Shown: piece by piece, positions 8,440 to 18,435 of the stretch
Position numbering within the stretch: position 1 is the first letter of the stretch
Layout of the letters: each line of letters opens with the position of its first letter
From: Pseudomonas nitroreducens
Lineage (GTDB): Bacteria; Pseudomonadota; Gammaproteobacteria; Pseudomonadales; Pseudomonadaceae
NCBI RefSeq assembly: GCF_024170165.1
Contig: NZ_JALJXP010000018.1
Coordinates: 1-64,000, forward strand
Length of the DNA stretch: 64,000 nucleotides
Direction: 5' to 3'
Program-made: the position numbers and the translations under genes
Notes under the pieces: generated by a model
Told to the model about the DNA's origin: nothing
Databases searched by the model: none
What the model saw: the letters and a program-made list of their open reading frames with translations, nothing else

Positions 8440-9119
8440 GGCTGGTCCTCCATAACAGGCGTGGGCGAGGCAGTGGTGGGCAAGGCTGGGGTGGACGCGC
8501 CGACGGCGCGCAGGCAGAAGCTGGCGAGGGCGTCGCTGACGTCCTCCAGGGAAACGCTGGACTGGCCGGCATCCCGCGCGGCGCGGGCAGGCGGCGAAAG
8601 CGGGCCGATCAGGGCTTCGGCGATGGCGCCGACCAGGCAGGCGGCGGTCAGCTGCACCGGCTGGGGCTGGAACTCGCCGGCGGCGATGCCCTGCTCCAGC
8701 AAGGTGACGAACAGTGCAGCGTAGGCTTCGCGGTAGATCAGGCGCTGCTCGTCGACCTCCGGATCGACCGGCTCGGCGATCAGCGCGAAGGCCAATTGCC
8801 GGCTGCCCCAGGCGCGCGCGGCAAACTGCTGCAGGCCAAGGTTCAGGCGTTCGGAGGCGTTACCGGGAGCTTTCAGCAGCTCGCCGAGGGTATCGACTTC
8901 GTGCTGGCTGGCGCGGGCGAACACTTCGGCGGCCAACGAACCCTTGCCGCTGAAATGCCGGTACAGGCTACCGGTGGCGATACCGGCGTCGTCCGCCAGG
9001 CCCTGCATGGTCAGGGCGGCGAAACCACCGTCGGCCACCCGCGCCAGCGCCAGTTCGAGGATGCGCTCACGCAGTTCGCCGTCTTTTTGCAGCCGCGCTG
9101 GGGAGTGTCGGTAAGCCAT
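8436..9119 (-). CDS. TetR-family regulator
   Basis: A 227-residue repressor. The N-terminal helix-turn-helix is LTMQGLADDAGIATGSLYRHF (about residues 37-57, written here as its recognition core), and the ligand-binding domain follows. It is the first gene of the tetR-aidB operon and probably autoregulated: two TGAA-N6-TTCA type palindromes lie directly upstream. Coupling to an acyl-CoA dehydrogenase suggests an acyl-CoA or fatty-acid-like ligand, by analogy with PsrA and FadR-type TetR proteins; that is inference. The C-terminal 25 residues are low-complexity, rich in Pro, Thr and Ala. Confidence 0.88.
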   Translation of the reverse strand: MAYRHSPARLQKDGELRERILELALARVADGGFAALTMQGLADDAGIATGSLYRHFSGKGSLAAEVFARASQHEVDTLGELLKAPGNASERLNLGLQQFAARAWGSRQLAFALIAEPVDPEVDEQRLIYREAYAALFVTLLEQGIAAGEFQPQPVQLTAACLVGAIAEALIGPLSPPARAARDAGQSSVSLEDVSDALASFCLRAVGASTPALPTTASPTPVMEDQP

Positions 9120-9123
9120 GATC

Positions 9124-9167
9124 TGAATCCGGATTCACTGCATGAAATTCAGTGAATCACGGTTCAG
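9124..9167. promoter_or_regulatory. Tandem palindromic operators upstream of tetR-aidB
   Basis: A perfect 14-bp palindrome, TGAATCCGGATTCA (9124-9137), is followed by the imperfect TGAATCACGGTTCA (9154-9167). Between and overlapping them, ATTCACTG (9133-9140) pairs with CAGTGAAT (9150-9157). The repeats begin 4 bp from the tetR start codon, a position suited to autorepression. Confidence 0.6.
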
Positions 9168-9254
9168 ACCTTTGCCGAAAGGGACATTCCCGCCACGGAC
9201 GGAGCGATTCTGGCCAAACCGCCACCCCCCGCACGATGCAATAACAGCGGCGGT

Positions 9255-10505
9255 TTACCAGAGCGGCATCTGGTAGCTGACGATCACCCGCGTCTCGTCG
9301 ATGTCGTTGCCGAAGTCGCTGCGGAAGGCGCCGTTGCGTACCTTGAAGCCGAGGTTCTTCAGCGGGCCGTTCTGCACCACGTAGCCGATGTCGGTGTCGC
9401 GCTCCCATTCCTTGCCGCGCCCCTGGCCGTTCAGCAGGTCGATGTGGTCGCCCTGCAGGTAGCGGGTCATGAAGGTCAGGCCGGGCAGGCCGAGCCCGGC
9501 GAAGTCGTAGTCGTAGCGCGCCTGCCAGGAGCGTTCGTCCTTGTTGGCGAAGTCGCCGATCTGCACGAAGTTGGTCAGGTACGGGTCGGTGCCGCTGAGG
9601 TAGGCGAAGCCGGTGTCGCCGGACATGCGCTGGTAGCCGACGCCGAAGCCGCTGCCGCCGATGCGGTAGGTGAACAGCGCGTTGAGTGCGCGGTTGTCGA
9701 CATTGCTGCCGCCGTCATCGGTGGAGCGCGCCCAGCGGATATCCGACTTGAGCGACTGGCCGTCGGCGATCGGCAGGGTGTGCACCACGCTCAGGTAGTG
9801 CTGGCGATAGAAGTTTTCCAGGCCGCCGTAGTGGTAGCTGGTGCTGAGGCTGTCGGTCCAGCGGTAGGTGCCGCCGGCGAGGTTGAAGCGGTCGCTGCTG
9901 GTGTGGCTGCCGAGCACGATGTTGCGCTTGTTGCCACGGGTCATCGACAGGTCTTCGTCGTTGGTCGAGTCGCGCTGTTTCACCTGGCGCAGCTGGCCGA
10001 GCTGCGCGCTGAGGCCGTCGATCTCGTTGACCTCGGCAAGGCCGCCCTGGAAGGTCTGCGGGGCCAGGCGGGTGTCGTTGTACTGCACCACCGGCAGCTT
10101 GGGCAGCAGGGTGCCGACCTTCAGCGTGCTCTTCGAGGCGCGCAGCTTGGCGGTCAGGCCGAGGGAGCTGTAGTCGTCGGCAGCGCGCTTGTCGCTGGCC
10201 GAGTACGGCAGCAGGCCGGAGCCGGTGCGGTCGGGGCTGGAGTCCAGCTTGATCCCCAGCAGGCCGAGGGCATCGACGCCCACCCCCACCGTGCCTTCGG
10301 TGTAGCCCGACTCGAAGCGCAGCAGGAAACCCTGCGCCCACTCCTCGGATTTCGACTGCGCCGCATTGCTCTGGCGGTAGTCGCGGTTGAAGTAGAAATT
10401 GCGCAGTTCCAGGTTGGCCTTGCTGTCCGCGATGAAGTCCGCGTGGGCGAACAGGGGCAGGCAGGCGATGCTCGAAACGAGCGCCCGTACGGGAAGATTT
10501 TTCAT
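9255..10505 (-). CDS. OprD-family outer-membrane porin
   Basis: A 416-residue substrate-specific porin of the OprD/OccD-OccK family. A signal peptide ends near AHA-DF (residue 22). The mature part opens with the family phrase DSKANLELRNFYFNRDYR and ends in the aromatic-terminated beta strand VSYQMPLW, as needed for outer-membrane assembly. OprD porins admit amino acids or small carboxylates. This one lies at the distal end of the catabolic cluster, on the same strand, separated by a REPIN element, so it probably admits that cluster's substrate. The exact ligand is not readable from sequence. Confidence 0.88.
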   Translation of the reverse strand: MKNLPVRALVSSIACLPLFAHADFIADSKANLELRNFYFNRDYRQSNAAQSKSEEWAQGFLLRFESGYTEGTVGVGVDALGLLGIKLDSSPDRTGSGLLPYSASDKRAADDYSSLGLTAKLRASKSTLKVGTLLPKLPVVQYNDTRLAPQTFQGGLAEVNEIDGLSAQLGQLRQVKQRDSTNDEDLSMTRGNKRNIVLGSHTSSDRFNLAGGTYRWTDSLSTSYHYGGLENFYRQHYLSVVHTLPIADGQSLKSDIRWARSTDDGGSNVDNRALNALFTYRIGGSGFGVGYQRMSGDTGFAYLSGTDPYLTNFVQIGDFANKDERSWQARYDYDFAGLGLPGLTFMTRYLQGDHIDLLNGQGRGKEWERDTDIGYVVQNGPLKNLGFKVRNGAFRSDFGNDIDETRVIVSYQMPLW

Positions 10506-10572
10506 TGTTGTTGTCTCTTCGTCAGGTGAGGTGAAGGCGGCGGCGCTGTGCCTGAAAGTCTGCGCCTGGGCC

Positions 10573-10695
10573 TGCCCTCTCCCCCGCCCTCTCCCTGAAG
10601 GGAGAGGGAGCTGTCCGTGCCGGCTGATGCAGTGGTTTCAGCCTTCACCGAACGGTCCCCTCTCCCTTCAGGGAGAGGGCTAGGGAGAGGGAGAG
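10573..10695. repeat. REPIN-like doublet, GGGAGAGGG class, copy 2
   Basis: It has the same architecture as copy 1: palindromic CCCTCTCCCT-N2-AGGGAGAGGG ends around a spacer of about 50 bp, here in the opposite orientation. It fills the gap between the last gene of the catabolic cluster and oprD and could act as a transcript-stabilising or attenuating stem. Confidence 0.75.
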
Positions 10696-10753
10696 CCGCG
10701 GCACAGTCCCCCAGAAGTTCGCGCTTGCTCCCACGCCGCCACATTGAGAATCA

Positions 10754-12665
<1,912 letters not shown>

Positions 12666-12714
12666 TGCTGATTCCTTACTGTTCGTTCGATCGGGGAGTT
12701 CGTTGCGCGCACGA

Positions 12715-13860
12715 TCAGCTCGGCAGGCCGAGCACGGCCTTGGCCAGGATGTTGCGCTGGATTTCGTTGGTGCCGCCGTAGATGGTGGTCGGCCGCGACT
12801 GGATGAAGATGCCCGCCGGGTGCAGCTCGGCATCGTCGGCGAAGGGGTTGAGCAGCGCCGAATCCGCCCCGGCGATCTCCAGTCCCAGCTCGCTGATGCG
12901 CTGGTACAGCTCGGACTGGTGGATCTTCAGCAGGGAAACGTCCGCGCCGAGTTCCTCGCCGCGCCGCAGGCGTTCGGCGAAGCGCTCGTAGAGCGCCTTG
13001 TGGCAGTCCAGGTCCATGCTCAGTGCGGCGAAGCGCTGGGCGAACACCGGGTCGCCCCACAGGCCCTGGTGACGGGCCAGGCGCACCAGGCGCTCGAGGG
13101 CGAAGGTGGCCTGCTTTGGGGAGCCCAGGAAGATGCGCTCGAAGCCGAGCAGCGCCTTGGCCATGCCCCAGCCGTGGTTGACCGCGCCGACGAGGTTCTC
13201 TTCCGGCACGCGCACGTCGTTGAAGAACACCTCGCAGAACTCGCCCTGCAGTTCCAGGTTGAGGATCGGCCGCACCTCGACGCCCGGGCTGTCCATCGGC
13301 ACCAGCAGGAAGCTGATGCCCTGCTGCGCCTTGGCGCTGCGCTCGGTGCGCGCCAGCACGAAGATCCAGTTGGCCTCGGTGCCCATGGTGGTCCAGGTCT
13401 TCTGGCCATTGATGACCCACTCGCCGTCGCGCAGCAGCGCCTCGGTGCGCAAGCTGGCGAGGTCGGAGCCGGCATTGGGTTCGCTGTAGCCCTGGCACCA
13501 GATGTCCTCGCCGCTGAGGATGCGCGGCAGGAAGCGCTCGCGCTGGGCATCGCTGCCGTAACGGATCAGCAGCGGGCCGAGCATGGTGATGCCGCTGTCG
13601 GGCAGGCGCGCGCAGCCGTAGTTTTCCATCTCCTCGATCATGATCAGCTGCTTGCCGGCGGCGAGGCCCATGCCACCGAACTGCACCGGCCAGCCGGGGC
13701 ACAGCCAGCCCTGTTTCGACAGCGCCTGGTACCACTCCCAGGTGTCGTCGCGGCCCAGGCGGTGGGCCGGGTTGCGGATGCGCTGCGGGTAGTTGGCGGC
13801 GACCCAGTCGCGCACCTGAAGGCGGAATTCGTCGTCGCTCAGGGCGTTGTAATCGGTCAT
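12715..13860 (-). CDS. Acyl-CoA dehydrogenase, alpha-type subunit
   Basis: A 381-residue acyl-CoA dehydrogenase. It shows the FAD-binding YSEPNAGSDLASLRTEA and WTTMGTEANWIFVLART, and ends with IYGGTNEIQRNILAKAVLG. The position occupied by the catalytic Glu in medium-chain enzymes (YEGT) is Gly here (about residue 362), as in FadE proteins that place the base elsewhere and work as heterotetramers. With the second dehydrogenase gene two places upstream, it probably forms an alpha2-beta2 enzyme like the steroid side-chain dehydrogenases. Start ATG 13860, 16 bp after the crotonase gene. Confidence 0.85.
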   Translation of the reverse strand: MTDYNALSDDEFRLQVRDWVAANYPQRIRNPAHRLGRDDTWEWYQALSKQGWLCPGWPVQFGGMGLAAGKQLIMIEEMENYGCARLPDSGITMLGPLLIRYGSDAQRERFLPRILSGEDIWCQGYSEPNAGSDLASLRTEALLRDGEWVINGQKTWTTMGTEANWIFVLARTERSAKAQQGISFLLVPMDSPGVEVRPILNLELQGEFCEVFFNDVRVPEENLVGAVNHGWGMAKALLGFERIFLGSPKQATFALERLVRLARHQGLWGDPVFAQRFAALSMDLDCHKALYERFAERLRRGEELGADVSLLKIHQSELYQRISELGLEIAGADSALLNPFADDAELHPAGIFIQSRPTTIYGGTNEIQRNILAKAVLGLPS

Positions 13861-13876
13861 GTCACGGCTCTCTGGA

Positions 13877-14641
13877 TTACTGGCCCCGAAAATTCGGGGA
13901 ACGTTTGTCGAGGAAGGCCGCCTTGCCTTCGGCATGGTCGGCGCTGAGGAACAGCTGGCTCTGGAAATCGCCTTCGCGTTCGAGCAGCAGCTCCAGGCCA
14001 TCGGCCAGCAGGGCCTTGGTCAGGGCCAGCGGCAGGGGCGCCTGCTGCTCCACCTTCGCGGCCAGCGCGAGGGCCGCGTCCAGCGCAGCGCCCGGTGCGC
14101 AGAGCTGGTCGACAAGACCGATGCGCAGCGCTTCCTCGGCCTCGATGACCTGGCCGAACATCAGCACCTGCCGCGCGCGGCCGACACCGATACGCGCCGG
14201 CAGGGTGTGCAGCTGGCCCAGGTCAGCGATCAGTCCGACCTTGCCGAACCCGGCTGCGAAGCGCGCCGTGCCACCGCATACCAGGCTGTCGCAGGCCAGC
14301 GCCACCGACAGCCCGGCGCCCACCGCCCAGCCTTCGATGGCGGCGATGATCGGCTTGCCCATGCGCAGCATCTGGCGGATCAGGTCGGCGTTTTTCTGCA
14401 TGCGTACGCGGCCGGCGTTGAGGTCAGTGACGTGCATGTCACTGAGGTCGCCGCCAGCGCTGAAGACTTCCGCGGAACCGGTGAGGACCACGCTGCGCAC
14501 GGCGGGATCGGCATCCGCTTCCCGTATCGCTTCGAGCAGCTCGGCGCGCAGCGCGGGGGACAGCGCATTGCGCCGCGTCGGATTGTTGAAGCGCAGCAGG
14601 CGCACCGAGCCGAGCGTTTCCTGCAAAAGCATCTCGCTCAT
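13877..14641 (-). CDS. Enoyl-CoA hydratase/isomerase-family protein
   Basis: A 254-residue crotonase-fold protein. The CoA and oxyanion-hole elements are visible (EVFSAGGDLSDMH and IEGWAVGAGLSVALACD). The catalytic region reads FGKVGLIADLGQLHTLP. The first hydratase Glu is missing and an Asp sits at the second site, a pattern seen in PaaG-like isomerases more than in true hydratases. It may therefore shift a double bond or open a ring instead of adding water. Its ATG shares one base with the stop of the upstream dehydrogenase gene (TGATG), so the two are translationally coupled. Confidence 0.82.
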   Translation of the reverse strand: MSEMLLQETLGSVRLLRFNNPTRRNALSPALRAELLEAIREADADPAVRSVVLTGSAEVFSAGGDLSDMHVTDLNAGRVRMQKNADLIRQMLRMGKPIIAAIEGWAVGAGLSVALACDSLVCGGTARFAAGFGKVGLIADLGQLHTLPARIGVGRARQVLMFGQVIEAEEALRIGLVDQLCAPGAALDAALALAAKVEQQAPLPLALTKALLADGLELLLEREGDFQSQLFLSADHAEGKAAFLDKRSPNFRGQ

Positions 14642-15699
14642 CACGCCACCTCCCCGTGCAGCAGGCCGATATAGCGCGACCGGTGGAAGGCCAGCGAACC
14701 CTGGCTGTTGAGCAGCACCATGGCGCGGCGCAGGAACAGGCCGATGTCGGCCTCGTCGGTGTAACCGATGCCGCCGTGCAGCTGGATCGCCTGGCGGGTC
14801 ACCAGCATGGCCGCTTCGGCGGCGCGCACCTTGGCGGTGGACACCAGGCGCTGCACCTGTGCGGCCGGCGCGCCTTCGTCCAGCGCGGTGGCCGCTTCGC
14901 CGACGATGGCGCGGGCCAGTTCGATCTGCAGTTTCAGGTCGACCATGCGGTGCTGCAGCGACTGGAAGCTGCCGATCTCGCGGCCGAACTGGCGGCGTAC
15001 ACCGAGGTAGTCGCGGGTCTGTTCGAAGGCTGCGTCCATCAGCCCGACCAGATAGGCCGCGCAAGCCAGTGCCGATTCGTCGAGGGCAGCGGGAGAGGCT
15101 TCGACCAGTTGCGCCGGCGAGCCGTCGAAGCGCAGGCGCGCCAGGTGGCCGCCGTCTTGAGTCGGCTCCTGGTGAACACTCAGGCCCTCGGCATTGCGCT
15201 GCACCAGGGCGAGGCCCGCATTGCATGCCACCAGCCAGGCATCAGCGGCAGCGCCCAGTGCCACATGAGCGATCTCGCCGCGCAGCTGGCCGTCATGCAG
15301 CACCGGCAAGGCAGCGCCAGCTTCATAGCCAATGCCAGCGGGCAGGATCAGCCGCTCGCCAGCCAGCAGCGCATCGCGCTCTTCAGCGGGCAGCAAGGGA
15401 GCGACCAGGCTCGCCTCGATCAGCGGTTCGGGCAGCAGGCCGCGGCCGAGTTCTTCCAGCAGCGCCGTGTACTCGCCCATGCCCAGCCCACTGCCGCCCA
15501 GCTCTTCGGCGAGGCGCAGGCCCGGCCAACCCATGGCGCAGACTTCGGCCCAGGCGTCGCGGTCGAGGCCCTGCTGCTGGAAGCGCAGGCGGCGCACCCG
15601 GCCCAGGTCGCCGCCACGCGGCACCAGGGAGGCGGCGCTGTCACGGATCATCCGCAGGCGCTCTTCGCGCTCCTCGGCCATCGCGGTGTTGTCGGTCAT
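14641..15699 (-). CDS. Acyl-CoA dehydrogenase, beta-type subunit
   Basis: A 352-residue, divergent acyl-CoA dehydrogenase. The C-terminal half keeps the flavin-contact motif AIQLHGGIGYTDEADIGLFLRRA (about residues 305-327, of which LHGGIGYTDE is diagnostic). The N-terminal and middle domains are degenerate, with no clear FAD TxxxxGSD loop. The tail lacks the YEGT region. This is what is seen in the non-catalytic subunits of heteromeric FadE enzymes. I chose ATG 15699, 4 bp after the thioesterase gene. Pairing with the 12715-13860 product is inference from type and operon position. Confidence 0.82.
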   Translation of the reverse strand: MTDNTAMAEEREERLRMIRDSAASLVPRGGDLGRVRRLRFQQQGLDRDAWAEVCAMGWPGLRLAEELGGSGLGMGEYTALLEELGRGLLPEPLIEASLVAPLLPAEERDALLAGERLILPAGIGYEAGAALPVLHDGQLRGEIAHVALGAAADAWLVACNAGLALVQRNAEGLSVHQEPTQDGGHLARLRFDGSPAQLVEASPAALDESALACAAYLVGLMDAAFEQTRDYLGVRRQFGREIGSFQSLQHRMVDLKLQIELARAIVGEAATALDEGAPAAQVQRLVSTAKVRAAEAAMLVTRQAIQLHGGIGYTDEADIGLFLRRAMVLLNSQGSLAFHRSRYIGLLHGEVA

Positions 15700-15703
15700 T
15701 TCG

Positions 15704-16159
15704 TCATTCCCGTGTCGGTTGAACAGTGCCGGCCGCAGCGGGCCGGTACTTGAAACTGCCGGTGGCGCTGGCAATCAGCTCGCCGGCCTCGTCGAAGATT
15801 TCCGCCGCGCAGAAGCACAGCGTGCGGGTCCGTCGCAGCACCCGGCCGACGGCGTTGATCTCGCCGCTGGTGCTGCCCATGAAATGGGTGGCCATGTCGA
15901 TGGTGACCATCGAGCAACCCGGCATCTGCGCGCGGATCGCCCCGGCCATGGCGGCGTCGAGCACACTCATCAGCACCCCGCCGTGGAAGCTGCCGATGTA
16001 GTTCATCAGCTCCGGGCGGTGAGGCAGGCGCACCCGCACCACGTCGCCATCGATCCAGCGCTCCAGGCCAAGGAATTCCTGGAAGGTGAAGCGGTCGCTG
16101 GGGAACATCTCCAGTCCGCTCTCCACAGGTGGAGTGGCGGTGGCAGTCAGATCGGTCAT
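15704..16159 (-). CDS. PaaI-like hotdog thioesterase
   Basis: A 151-residue single hotdog-fold protein. It carries the thioesterase signature SFHGGVLMSVLDAAM, with H59, G60, G61 and the likely nucleophile-activating acid D68, followed by ATHFMGSTSGEINAVGRVLRR. Such enzymes hydrolyse stalled or excess acyl-CoA and recycle CoA, as PaaI does in phenylacetate breakdown. The start codon overlaps the MFS stop (ATGA). Its place between transport and dehydrogenation genes suggests a housekeeping or proofreading role in the pathway. Confidence 0.85.
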   Translation of the reverse strand: MTDLTATATPPVESGLEMFPSDRFTFQEFLGLERWIDGDVVRVRLPHRPELMNYIGSFHGGVLMSVLDAAMAGAIRAQMPGCSMVTIDMATHFMGSTSGEINAVGRVLRRTRTLCFCAAEIFDEAGELIASATGSFKYRPAAAGTVQPTRE

Positions 16160-17514
16160 CGAACGCTTTCCTCCGTGACGGGTTGGCCCAGAGGACGGGC
16201 GGCTCCCTGCACCGCCGTGCGCACCGGGGCGGCGGCGGGTTGCGGGCTGCGCGCCTCGCGGTTCGGGTCATACAGGCGGTTGGGGATCATCAGCGCGGGG
16301 ATCAGGCCGGTGATGACGTAGGTGATGCCCATCACCAGGAAGCCCGCGCCGATGGACACGTGGGAGGCCAGCAGGCCGATGGCCGCCGGGGCCACCGCCG
16401 CGCCGATGCGGCCGAGGTTGTAGGAGGTGCCCACGGCGGCGCCGCGCACCTGGGTGGAGAAGCTCTCGGTCATGTAGGTGGCCAGCACACCCACCGGCAC
16501 GCCGTAGATGAAGCCGAACAGCGCGAGGATCCAGACGATGTTGTCCGGCGTGTGCCAGAACACGATCACCGGCATGAAGATGGCGGTGCCGATGGCGCCG
16601 GCGGCGAAAGTGGCGCGGCGGCCGAAGCGGTCCGAGGCGATGCCGGCGAGCACCTTGCCGAGGATCATCGCGGTGTAGGTGCCGACCATGTAGCCGGTCA
16701 TGGACTTGAAGTTCATGCCCAGCTCGCTCTCCAGGTACGAGGGCATCCAGTTGTTGGTGCCGTAGTAGCCGAACAGCAGGAAGCACGAGGTGATGCTCCA
16801 GAGCAGGAACATGCGCCGCGTCGACGGATCGACCAGCAGCTGGCGCATGCCGCCGCTGGGGGCACTCTGCTGGCGACTGCTGGCCTGCTTCGCCCGTTGC
16901 GCACGGGCCGCCAGCCAGGACGGCGACTCCGGCACCCAGGGGCGCAGCGCCAGGCAGATCAGCGCCGCGCCGATGGCGGTGAAGAACAGCGCGCGCCAGC
17001 CGTAGTCCGGGATGATCTGCCCGGCGAGGATGGTCGCCACCAGGTAACCCACGGTCCAGCCGGCCTGCATGGTCGCCAGGATGGTGGTGCGGTACTTGGC
17101 GGTGACGAACTCGGACATCAGGATGTTGCAGGCCACGAACAGCGAGCCCAGGCCCAGCGAGGAGACGAAGCGGATCAGCGCGAAGGCCCAGAAGTTGTGG
17201 GCCATCCCCAGCAGCGCGGTGCCCACGGAGAACACCAGGATGGTCCAGGTGACCACGCGCACCCGGCCGAAGCGGTCGCACGCCCAGCCGCCGTAGATAC
17301 CGCCGATGGCCATGCCGGCCAGGGTGATGCTGCCCAGCGAACCGGCCTCGAAGTTGGACAGGCCGAACTCGGCCTTGAGGCTGTTCAGGCTGTAGGCGAG
17401 GAACATCAGGTCAGCGCCGTCGGCGAGCAGACCCAGGAAGCAGAAGAAGAAGGCGATCACCAGGGTCCGCCGCGGTATCGCGGCGCTCTGGGCCAAGCTG
17501 TCGGGTGCGTTCAT
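16156..17514 (-). CDS. MFS transporter, aromatic-acid:H+ symporter type
   Basis: A 452-residue major facilitator with twelve predicted hydrophobic segments. The loop 2-3 signature is GGWACDRFGRVRV and the loop 8-9 equivalent is ASDRFGRRA. The N-terminal segment LLADGADLMFLAYSLNSLKAEFGLS matches the AAHS/sugar-acid branch, in which the Asp of the first helix is important for proton-coupled uptake of carboxylates such as benzoates. It should import the pathway's acid across the inner membrane, with the OprD porin serving the outer membrane. The substrate is unknown. Confidence 0.85.
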   Translation of the reverse strand: MNAPDSLAQSAAIPRRTLVIAFFFCFLGLLADGADLMFLAYSLNSLKAEFGLSNFEAGSLGSITLAGMAIGGIYGGWACDRFGRVRVVTWTILVFSVGTALLGMAHNFWAFALIRFVSSLGLGSLFVACNILMSEFVTAKYRTTILATMQAGWTVGYLVATILAGQIIPDYGWRALFFTAIGAALICLALRPWVPESPSWLAARAQRAKQASSRQQSAPSGGMRQLLVDPSTRRMFLLWSITSCFLLFGYYGTNNWMPSYLESELGMNFKSMTGYMVGTYTAMILGKVLAGIASDRFGRRATFAAGAIGTAIFMPVIVFWHTPDNIVWILALFGFIYGVPVGVLATYMTESFSTQVRGAAVGTSYNLGRIGAAVAPAAIGLLASHVSIGAGFLVMGITYVITGLIPALMIPNRLYDPNREARSPQPAAAPVRTAVQGAARPLGQPVTEESVR

Positions 17515-17553
17515 TGTTGTTGTTCTCGCAGGTTGGTTGAGGTCGTCGTCGCG

Positions 17554-18435
17554 CTAGGCCCGCCCGGCTGGTTCTCCAATCTCCGGGGTCAGGCTGACGC
17601 GGCCGTTGTCCAGCACCACCACGTCGCGCTCGACGACGCGGGTGCGGAAGGAGCCGTCATTCCAGATTTCCGTACGCAGGGTTTCGCCCGGGAACACCGG
17701 CGCCGAGAAGCGCACCTGCAGGTGCGCGAAGCGCTCCGCGCGGTAGTCGGCGAAGCCGCGCAGCAGCGCGTGGAAGGCCACGCCGAGGGTGCACAGGCCA
17801 TGCAGGATCGGCCGCGGGAAACCACCGCGAGCGGCCGCCGTCGGGCTGGCATGGATGGGGTTGTCGTCGCCGTTCAAGCGATAGTGCAACGCCTGTTCCG
17901 GACGGGTCGGCAGGTCGATGACCAGGTCCGGCGCCTGCTCGGGCAGGCGGTGCGGCTGGCTCAGCGACTGGCTGTCGCCGCCGAAGCCGCCGTCGCCGCG
18001 CAGGAAGGTGGTGCCGCGGGCAATCGCCAGCACCTCGCCGCTCTGCGCGTCGCTGACGACTTTCTCGCTGTAAAGCAGCGCGCCCTTGCCGGCGCCCTTG
18101 TCGACCAGGCCGGTGACGCGGGTGCGGCCAATCACTTCGCCCTCCACCGGCAGTGGCTTCAGCCACTCGATGCTCTGCTCGCCGTGGACCAGGCGCAGGG
18201 CGTCGACGCCGGTGTCCGGGTTGCCCAGCCAGAAGCCGGGATGGCCGAGCACCACAGCCATGCAGGGCAGCGCCTGGAGGTCGCGGTTGGCGTCGACGAA
18301 GGTCAGCTGGTGCTCGTCCATCGGGTCGGCGCCGAGGCCCACCGACAGCGCGTAGAAGGCGCTGTCGTGGCGGCTGAAACGCTGCCGCACTTCGGGGATC
18401 GGGTAGTTCAGCAGGTGCTCAGGATTCAGCGCCAT
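17554..18435 (-). CDS. MaoC-family enoyl-CoA hydratase, double hotdog
   Basis: A 293-residue protein built of two hotdog domains, like hydratase 2 of peroxisomal multifunctional enzyme. The C-terminal half holds the R-specific hydratase signature NGDDNPIHASPTAAARGGF with FPRPILHGLCTLG, giving the catalytic Asp and His near residues 190-195. The N-terminal half is degenerate and probably provides the acyl pocket. It makes (3R)-hydroxyacyl-CoA, the expected substrate of the cluster's SDR. The 5' end overlaps the CoA-ligase gene by 17 bp, which indicates co-translation. Confidence 0.86.
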   Translation of the reverse strand: MALNPEHLLNYPIPEVRQRFSRHDSAFYALSVGLGADPMDEHQLTFVDANRDLQALPCMAVVLGHPGFWLGNPDTGVDALRLVHGEQSIEWLKPLPVEGEVIGRTRVTGLVDKGAGKGALLYSEKVVSDAQSGEVLAIARGTTFLRGDGGFGGDSQSLSQPHRLPEQAPDLVIDLPTRPEQALHYRLNGDDNPIHASPTAAARGGFPRPILHGLCTLGVAFHALLRGFADYRAERFAHLQVRFSAPVFPGETLRTEIWNDGSFRTRVVERDVVVLDNGRVSLTPEIGEPAGRA

